From positions 1 through 38,071 of the forward strand of contig PGZV01000025.1 in NCBI GenBank assembly GCA_002841495.1: a stretch of DNA of 38,071 bases, in the 5' to 3' direction. A model generated the notes under the pieces. That model did no database searches. It saw only the letters and a list, made by a program, of their open reading frames with translations, and was not told the origin of the DNA. The position numbers and the translations under genes were made by a program. This DNA comes from Firmicutes bacterium HGW-Firmicutes-2. GTDB lineage: Bacteria > Bacillota > Clostridia > Lachnospirales > Vallitaleaceae. This document shows positions 33,286 to 38,071 of this stretch, piece by piece (position 1 is the first letter of the stretch; every line of letters begins with the position of its first letter).

Positions 33286-33644
33286 TGAGTAACGACTTAA
33301 GGCAATGTGGTCAACTTAAGTTTTGAAAGTAAGCAATCTATAAAAGATCGTCTACCATAAGCAAGAGTATTTTGCTACAATTAAGTGATATAGAAAGAAA
33401 ACTTGAATTATACTATTAGAGTTCATACAATTCAACACCTAATACGCTTTTGACTAAGCACAGTTCGCAACCGAGGCGGTCCACGTCAGCAACTATGCGT
33501 AAGCATTTACGATCCCTATTAGCTCAATGGCCTCGTAAATAGCAGCCATTAGTTGAAAGAATCTGACTGTATCAAATATTATTATTTAGTATATGGAAAA
33601 TATATCGAATAGCTAAATCTTCTATTAAGACAAGGAGGAAGTAT
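33286..33644. other. Non-coding gap with a folded element
   Basis: No credible gene is seen. CGAGGC (33472-33477) and GCCTCG (33530-33535) could close a 64-base element holding the hairpin CGTAA/TTACG (33498-33511). TTAGCTCAATGG at 33519-33530 resembles a tRNA D-arm box, but the rest of a tRNA is missing. Confidence 0.3.
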
Positions 33645-33875
33645 ATGAGAAAAACACAGCATGTAGTACCTAATACATCTGGCGGATGGAGTGTTAAAAA
33701 GGGAGGCGCAACTAAAGCAACAAAAACGTTTAGTACAAAAAAAGAAGCCGAAGTATTTGGTCGACAAGTTGCTAAAAATCAAAAATCAGAATTAGTAATA
33801 CATAATAAAGATGGGCGCATTCAAAATACTAATAGTTATGGTAAAGATCCTTATCCACCAAAAGATAGGAGATAA
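33645..33875 (+). CDS. DUF2188 domain protein
   Basis: This is a 76-residue basic protein. HVVPNTSGGWSVKKGGATKATKTFSTKKEAEVFGRQVAKNQ and then SELVIHNKDGRIQNTNSYGKDP (given in parts) span the entire DUF2188 domain, including the closing IHxxDGRIxxxxSYGxDP. The fold is a small alpha/beta unit of unknown function. AAGGAGG precedes the ATG. Its stop lies 2 bases before the start of the TIR-like gene, with the ribosome site inside its last codons, so the two are made together. In such a tight pair it could be an antitoxin-like regulator or a sensor, but that is inference. Confidence 0.85.
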   Translation: MRKTQHVVPNTSGGWSVKKGGATKATKTFSTKKEAEVFGRQVAKNQKSELVIHNKDGRIQNTNSYGKDPYPPKDRR

Positions 33876-33877
33876 AT

Positions 33878-34495
33878 ATGAGTTTTGATAAGTCGGTATT
33901 TATTAACTGTCCATTCGACAGTACATATAACGCTATGATGCATAGTATGATTTTTACTGTTGTATTATTAGGATACAAGCCTAGATTAGCACTTGAATGT
34001 TCAGATGCTGGTAGAGCGCGATTAGAGAAAATTATCGATATAATTAAAGAATCACGAATAAGTATTCATGATTTGTCTAAGTTGAAATCTGAAAATAAAG
34101 ATGAATTTGCCAGAATGAATATGCCATTCGAGTTAGGATTAGATTTTGGTTGTAGAAAGTACTCCGATAACAACGCTCTCATAAGAAAGAAGTTTCTAAT
34201 CTTAGGTGGCGAAAGGTATGAATACATGAAAGCCCTGTCAGATTTATCAGGTATAGATATTCAATACCACAAATATGAAGAAGAAAAACTAATTAAGTCT
34301 ATAAGAGATTGGTTTGTTATAAATGAACGGTTAACGAATATATTAAGTCCTGTTCAAATCTGGAATCGATTTATGGATTTTAATTTTTACTATTACGAAA
34401 CATTATTGGCAAAAGGTTATAGTAAAGATCAACTGTATGATCTTCCTATTAATGAGCAAATTGAATATATGATTATTTTTTTAAGTGACAAATGA
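33878..34495 (+). CDS. TIR/nucleoside-deoxyribosyltransferase-like protein of unknown function
   Basis: This 205-residue protein starts SVFINCPFDSTYN and continues LGYKPRLALE, RLEKIIDIIKESRISIHDLS and NMPFELGLDFGC. The order of a beta strand ending FIxxPFD, a strand ending in (I)HDLS and a helix starting xxFELGL is typical of TIR and nucleoside deoxyribosyltransferase-like Rossmannoid folds. E85 in MPFELGL sits where the catalytic glutamate lies in those enzymes. A C-terminal helical part (about 140-205) follows. I recall this family as uncharacterised. Coupled to a DUF2188 gene next to Thoeris, it is a candidate nucleotide- or NAD-degrading defence effector. Fold inferred, function unknown. 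Confidence 0.72.
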   Translation: MSFDKSVFINCPFDSTYNAMMHSMIFTVVLLGYKPRLALECSDAGRARLEKIIDIIKESRISIHDLSKLKSENKDEFARMNMPFELGLDFGCRKYSDNNALIRKKFLILGGERYEYMKALSDLSGIDIQYHKYEEEKLIKSIRDWFVINERLTNILSPVQIWNRFMDFNFYYYETLLAKGYSKDQLYDLPINEQIEYMIIFLSDK

Positions 34496-34613
34496 TAATG
34501 CTTTGGTATACGAGCTCAGGTTCCATCAGCAACACTGATTTCCCTAAATCAAAGTACTATCGAGTTTATTGTAAATCAGAAGTTTGTGAAGCGCTCCGAA
34601 TTTGAATAAACTA

Positions 34614-34733
34614 ATGAATGAGCTGATTAGTATCAGTAATCTTAAAATTATAAAACAGTTAATGGAATGCAAAAATTCATCAGAAATGAAAAATATACTC
34701 TTATCCAATCAAAAAAAGTATAATGGATATTGA
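34614..34733 (+). CDS. Doubtful small ORF (39 residues)
   Basis: MNELISISNLKIIKQLMECK is followed by 19 more residues, and the stop overlaps the start of the next gene. The ribosome site is weak. Composition is plausible for protein, but it may be a remnant of the sequence that was joined to the hsdS tail downstream. Confidence 0.25.
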   Translation: MNELISISNLKIIKQLMECKNSSEMKNILLSNQKKYNGY

Positions 34734-35055
34734 GAAAATCATTAACACTACTGTTTACAGAATTCTAGTGATTAATCAAAAGGATTTAAAAGGTTTTCAA
34801 GATGTTTGTAAACTCATGAATGTCACAAGTAGTGTCGATTTGAAGAATGAAAGAGTTTTCTTTCCAAATTATAAGAGACAAGATAGAGTTGTAAATATAC
34901 TAAATCAAATATACAACATCCATTTAAGGGAGGTAGTGTATCACCAAAGTGAGTTATATATATATAACCCCTATAAACTAAAACTTGAAGTGCAGAAATC
35001 CTTAGATGAGACACAAATATTATTTGATTCATTGATGCAAGATTATTTTGAGTAA
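34723..35055 (+). CDS. Chimeric ORF: unknown N-terminus joined to an HsdS C-terminal tail
   Basis: This is a 110-residue frame. Residues about 1-83 (MDIEKIINTTVYRILVINQK...) match nothing I recognise. From KLKLEVQKS to the end, LFDSLMQDYFE, it matches the C-terminal helix of type I restriction specificity subunits (HsdS), which typically end QKSLxExxxLFDSLMQxYF. HsdS proteins are ~400 residues, so only the last ~26 are here. No strong ribosome site precedes the ATG at 34723. It may be expressed as a small chimera or may simply be a scar left by replacement of most of an hsdS gene. Confidence 0.5.
   Translation: MDIEKIINTTVYRILVINQKDLKGFQDVCKLMNVTSSVDLKNERVFFPNYKRQDRVVNILNQIYNIHLREVVYHQSELYIYNPYKLKLEVQKSLDETQILFDSLMQDYFE
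34975..35055 (+). repeat. hsdS-tail repeat, copy 1
   Basis: An 81-nt segment of 27 codons ends in TAA, encoding an HsdS-type C-terminus (VQKSLDETQILFDSLMQ). It precedes the HEPN-like gene by 22 bases. Copies 2 and 3 have the same length without gaps; most differences are at third codon positions. Confidence 0.85.
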
Positions 35056-35077
35056 ATCAGAAAAGTGGGGGGTTATT

Positions 35078-36361
35078 ATGAAGGTAGAATTTGAGGGTTA
35101 TATCAATGAAGAAGTTGGGGAAGAATTAAGAAGTAGATATTATAAGTATGTGGCTACGAAAATCTTCGACAAAGACACAATACTTAATTTCAAAGGTATG
35201 GATGATGGTAATTACCTGCTTGATTTATGTACTGCATTAGATAAAAAACCTATTTCAACAATTGGGGATATATTCACTGCAGTAGTAAGGGAAACATATA
35301 GGGCGAAAGTTACATTCAGTACAGAAGAACGAATAGACGAAGATGAGTACTTCGTTGCAATTGAAATAAATATCAGTGATTTTTCTGTAGTTACAAAAGT
35401 GAATGATATTAGATTATATATGTATGATGATGGTATAGAAGTATCCGAACACTTCCAAATTTCTATTCAAGAATCTAGTATAGATAATTTTAAGTGTGAT
35501 GTACGGGTACAGGGCAGAATCAAGGCGGATGCTAATACAACTCATTACGGCGTAGTTGATAGTTTGGACTTATTTGCTGAACTAGATGTCATGGGAATTA
35601 AAAAGAATTCAAGTCCTATTTGGGTGGAAAATATTGTAGCCGGGACTATATTTGCAGAAATTGGAAATAGCCGTATGGCATTTATGAGTTATTTTTCGGC
35701 TTTGGATGAGTTTATTAATTTAGCTTATGAAGAATTAGAGAAGGTATACGATGTGCTAAAACCCTCTTGGATAGCAAATTTTGGTAATCAAGAATTTGAT
35801 GCAATAAAGGATGAATTTATTTTTGAGAATAATGAACGAGTGTATGAAAAATATTCTTATGCAGATAAATTTTTTGAGTTTATTTTAGATAGATTAGATA
35901 GAGTTGGAATTGATATAAAAGCTGATGAGACGAGAATTGATGAGCTTGAACTATCATATGGAGAGTTCATCGATGAAGAGTGCAGGAAGGAGCAATGTAG
36001 TTTTCTTACTAGAGAGCTAGAAAACAAGGTGAATAGCCTATTAGATTTGAGTGAACTTAAAGATTACATAGACAAAAAAATTAGCGATTATGGAAAAATA
36101 GATCGACGATTAAAAGAAAAACTGAAAGATATTTTGAAAAATCTAGGTATCACTGGGGACAACATTGATTATAACCAGTTTTATATCTTAAAATCAAATT
36201 TTGGCAAATATGAGTTGTTTAGAAATGATATTGCACATGGTAGAGAGTTTAACGGTGAAGCGATTGAGGGGTTTTTGTTTTTTGTGTTGTGTATTATATT
36301 CACAATTACTTTTTCAGATGATTTTGCAAATAAAGGTTGGGATAATCACATGTTTAATTAA
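35078..36361 (+). CDS. HEPN-like domain protein, candidate ribonuclease effector
   Basis: This 427-residue protein has no family I can name for the N-terminal half, which is mixed alpha/beta (about 1-190). Residues about 205-420 are helical, with AFMSYFSALDEFINLAYEELEK early and LFRNDIAHGREFNGEAIEGF late. RNDIAH (about 382-387) is the R-x4-H motif of HEPN ribonucleases, and the SYFSALDEFI helix resembles the first helix of Apea-like HEPN domains. HEPN proteins in defence loci cut RNA, often tRNA. GGGGGG precedes the ATG at 35078. hsdS-tail copies flank it on both sides. Ribonuclease activity is inference. Confidence 0.7.
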   Translation: MKVEFEGYINEEVGEELRSRYYKYVATKIFDKDTILNFKGMDDGNYLLDLCTALDKKPISTIGDIFTAVVRETYRAKVTFSTEERIDEDEYFVAIEINISDFSVVTKVNDIRLYMYDDGIEVSEHFQISIQESSIDNFKCDVRVQGRIKADANTTHYGVVDSLDLFAELDVMGIKKNSSPIWVENIVAGTIFAEIGNSRMAFMSYFSALDEFINLAYEELEKVYDVLKPSWIANFGNQEFDAIKDEFIFENNERVYEKYSYADKFFEFILDRLDRVGIDIKADETRIDELELSYGEFIDEECRKEQCSFLTRELENKVNSLLDLSELKDYIDKKISDYGKIDRRLKEKLKDILKNLGITGDNIDYNQFYILKSNFGKYELFRNDIAHGREFNGEAIEGFLFFVLCIIFTITFSDDFANKGWDNHMFN

Positions 36362-36375
36362 GGGTTTAGCCCGAT

Positions 36376-36456
36376 AAATTGAAAGTTAAAGTACAGAAGT
36401 CATTGGATGAGACACAAGTGCTTTTCGATTCGTTGATGCAAGAATATTTTGAGTGA
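36376..36456 (+). repeat. hsdS-tail repeat, copy 2
   Basis: 81 nt ending in TGA, reading VQKSLDETQVLFDSLMQ in frame, start 15 bases after the HEPN-like stop and end 52 bases before the next gene. There is no start codon, so it is a scar, not a gene. Confidence 0.88.
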
Positions 36457-36508
36457 TTATAGATAATTATTATGATTAGGAGATATAAGTTTATTAAGGA
36501 GAAATAGT

Positions 36509-36985
36509 ATGCACGAAATTAAAAAACTAGCAGTCCGATTTCGAAATGCAATTGAAAGTGCTAGGGAAGATAGAAGGTTCAGTTCGGATCAATCTTTTCG
36601 GAACTTTCCAGTTGGCTGTTGTGGTATTACAACAGAATTGTTAGCAAAATTTTTGATGGACAATGGAATTGATGACAATTTAACTTATATAAGTGGAACA
36701 TATCGTGAAGATTCTCAAGAACCACTATCTCATGCCTGGTTGACTGTTAATAATGAAATTGTGGTAGATATTACTGGTGATCAATTTCGACATTACTCAA
36801 ATGCTTTAAATTGTAATGAAACTGTTTATGTTGGAGGGTACAACGAACGATATAACTCGTTTGAAATAGATGAAGAAGAAATTTGTAATAACTATTATCC
36901 GTTAGATGATAGGTGTATTAGAAGTCATTTAAGTCGAAAGAAACTATATGAAATAATTCTTGAATATATAGTGATTCCAAATTGA
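36509..36985 (+). CDS. Papain/transglutaminase-like Cys-His-Asp protein
   Basis: This 158-residue protein has a likely catalytic triad in papain-like order: C37/C38 in FPVGCCGITTELLAKFL at the start of a helix, H75 in LSHAWLTVNNEIVVD, and D87 or D91 in VVDITGDQF. The spacing and the HAWL...D pattern resemble transglutaminase-like and arylamine-acetyltransferase-like folds. No signal peptide is present, so it acts in the cytoplasm. AAGGAGAAATAGT precedes the ATG. It lies between hsdS-tail copies 2 and 3. A protease, deamidase or peptidoglycan-independent effector role in defence is possible; I cannot choose. Confidence 0.65.
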   Translation: MHEIKKLAVRFRNAIESAREDRRFSSDQSFRNFPVGCCGITTELLAKFLMDNGIDDNLTYISGTYREDSQEPLSHAWLTVNNEIVVDITGDQFRHYSNALNCNETVYVGGYNERYNSFEIDEEEICNNYYPLDDRCIRSHLSRKKLYEIILEYIVIPN

Positions 36986-37005
36986 TTGATTTATATCATC
37001 ACAAC

Positions 37006-37086
37006 AAATTGAAATCTGAAGTGCAAAAGTCATTGGTTGAAACTCAAGTGCTATTTGATTCATTGATGCAGGCACATTTTGGGTAG
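37006..37086 (+). repeat. hsdS-tail repeat, copy 3
   Basis: 81 nt ending in TAG, reading VQKSLVETQVLFDSLMQ in frame, start 20 bases after the Cys-His-Asp gene and end 20 bases before the membrane protein gene. Similarity to copy 1 may extend about 15 bases further upstream (TTATAT...AAC). Confidence 0.85.
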
Positions 37087-37106
37087 TTACGTTTTGGGAG
37101 GGTTTG

Positions 37107-37796
37107 ATGAAAAAATATGGGATATACTTTTTGATACTTATAGCGTGCATAATCATTAGGATTATTCCTCTTTCCAGTGGAAGTAATGCTCTTGATAGTG
37201 TATTAAATGAAATCGCTATTGGGGGAATTGCTTCTACGGTAGTTGCATTACTTATATTTTACCAAGAGCAGAAGAATAGTACACGAAAGAAAAAAATCTA
37301 TAGGATAATAATACTTCAACCTTTCTACAGGAGCATGATTAGATATATGGAGCAATTTTGTTATAAAAGTGCTTTTATGCCAAAAGAACTTCGAAGTACA
37401 AGGAAGAATTTTCAGGAGTGGAGTGATTATTATTGTAATAAATGTGGTGAAGTTGCTGATAACAAGACAGATGGATTTTACCCAATTAGTGCATCTGAAA
37501 TGCTAGAGAGTGTTAAACCAATATTTCTAGAAGCGGAAAATATTCAATTGAACAAAGTGTGGCTACTTAAAGAAGATATCTTATCAGAAGAAGATTTGCA
37601 GACTATTTCAAAACTTAATAATATAGTATATCAATATAATCTTCTTTGTTGCACAGATGATTTGTTACCACATAATGTGAGAATTGTTAACGATGAGTTT
37701 GTAAAGAAATTGTCTGGCATTTCAGGATTTGAAAAATTGTTAAACTTTAAATTTTCATATGATGTTAGACTCTCAAATTCTGTAGAAATCAGTTGA
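37107..37796 (+). CDS. Membrane protein of unknown function in the defence island
   Basis: This 229-residue protein has two N-terminal membrane helices (YGIYFLILIACIIIRIIPL; AIGGIASTVVALLIFYQ). A basic stretch (QKNSTRKKKIYR) and a cytoplasmic domain of about 160 residues with no recognised motif follow. YYCNKCGEVAD has two cysteines, but there is no second pair for a zinc finger nearby. GGGAGGGTTTG precedes the ATG at 37107. The layout, two helices plus a soluble domain, is shared by many membrane-acting defence effectors. It is the last cassette after hsdS-tail copy 3. Role inferred from context only. Confidence 0.65.
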   Translation: MKKYGIYFLILIACIIIRIIPLSSGSNALDSVLNEIAIGGIASTVVALLIFYQEQKNSTRKKKIYRIIILQPFYRSMIRYMEQFCYKSAFMPKELRSTRKNFQEWSDYYCNKCGEVADNKTDGFYPISASEMLESVKPIFLEAENIQLNKVWLLKEDILSEEDLQTISKLNNIVYQYNLLCCTDDLLPHNVRIVNDEFVKKLSGISGFEKLLNFKFSYDVRLSNSVEIS

Positions 37797-37911
37797 TAAT
37801 ATTTTAAGTGAAATTGGCTATTAGTTTGAAAAAATCTTAGTTGAACACGTTATTAGTAGCAGTACTTATATAAGAGATTATCCCGAAAAACTAAAATTTA
37901 GTATCAAATAG

Positions 37912-37951
37912 AATCGCACTTTTCTTATAAAAAGAAGGTGCGATTTTTTTA
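37912..37951 (+). terminator. Terminator at the end of the defence island
   Basis: AATCGCAC...TTCTT pairs with AAGAA...GTGCGATT, followed by seven or more T. A second small hairpin, GCTACC-GAAT-GGTAGC, lies at 38029-38044 near the window end. Confidence 0.85.
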
Positions 37952-38071
37952 TTTAGAATAATATGTATATCAACATTTTTGTCTTATATAGCGTAAACGG
38001 TAAACCATGAGTACCTCATCAGAAAAAGGCTACCGAATGGTAGCACTTACTACTGATTGTTTTTTTTGCAT

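Noticed and set aside
33519-33540. tRNA-like box TTAGCTCAATGG
   Set aside because: No matching acceptor stem, anticodon arm or T-arm could be placed around it.
34723-37796. A complete type I restriction-modification locus
   Set aside because: Only short HsdS tails exist; there is no HsdM, no HsdR and no target-recognition domain.
1-38071. CRISPR array, transposase or prophage genes
   Set aside because: No regularly spaced repeats with unique spacers, no transposase and no phage structural genes were found.

Overview
The window looks like chromosome of a low-GC, Gram-positive anaerobe of the class Clostridia. This rests on AGGAGG-type ribosome sites ahead of most genes, frequent TTGACA/TATAAT promoters with 17-bp spacers, GTG/TTG starts, a K+-dependent membrane pyrophosphatase, a short malic enzyme and a DUF3787-type small protein. 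No species is claimed.

Bases 1-20118 are mostly housekeeping. They hold an FAD oxidoreductase with a [2Fe-2S] tail, mutY, an orphan OmpR-type regulator, a GGDEF/HD-GYP protein paired with an iron alcohol dehydrogenase, two SDR enzymes with a lipoprotein, a missed 49-residue DUF3787-type gene, a flavin reductase, a TerB/DnaJ membrane protein, a split YdcZ-type transporter, a Crp/Fnr regulator with a patatin lipase, a ferritin-like protein, malic enzyme, a small Cys-rich membrane peptide, hppA, an HD-GYP protein and tRNA-Ser(CGA).

Bases 20119-24920 form an AT-richer lipid/hydrolase block. It has a 5'-broken membrane alpha/beta hydrolase, a monoacylglycerol-lipase-like hydrolase, a TrmB-type regulator and a CPBP protease. 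Bases 24954-31187 are a sugar-uptake regulon: a divergent LacI regulator, a Gfo/Idh/MocA dehydrogenase and a ribose-type ABC transporter. A 16-bp operator-like sequence occurs three times here, two of them inside a conserved 51-nt module.

Bases 31188-37951 read as a defence island. It begins with a two-gene type II Thoeris system: thsB (TIR) and thsA (two membrane helices plus macro domain). Next come a decayed sigma-factor fragment and a coupled pair, DUF2188 plus a TIR/deoxyribosyltransferase-like protein. Three candidate effectors follow: a HEPN-like protein with an RNDIAH motif, a Cys-His-Asp papain/transglutaminase-like protein and a membrane protein. An 81-nt segment encoding the C-terminal tail of a type I restriction specificity subunit (HsdS) sits immediately before each of these three genes, with no hsdM or hsdR present. 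The tails look like scars of repeated gene replacement at an old hsdS locus. The DUF2188/TIR-like pair and the hsdS-tail cassettes are the best candidates for something undescribed.
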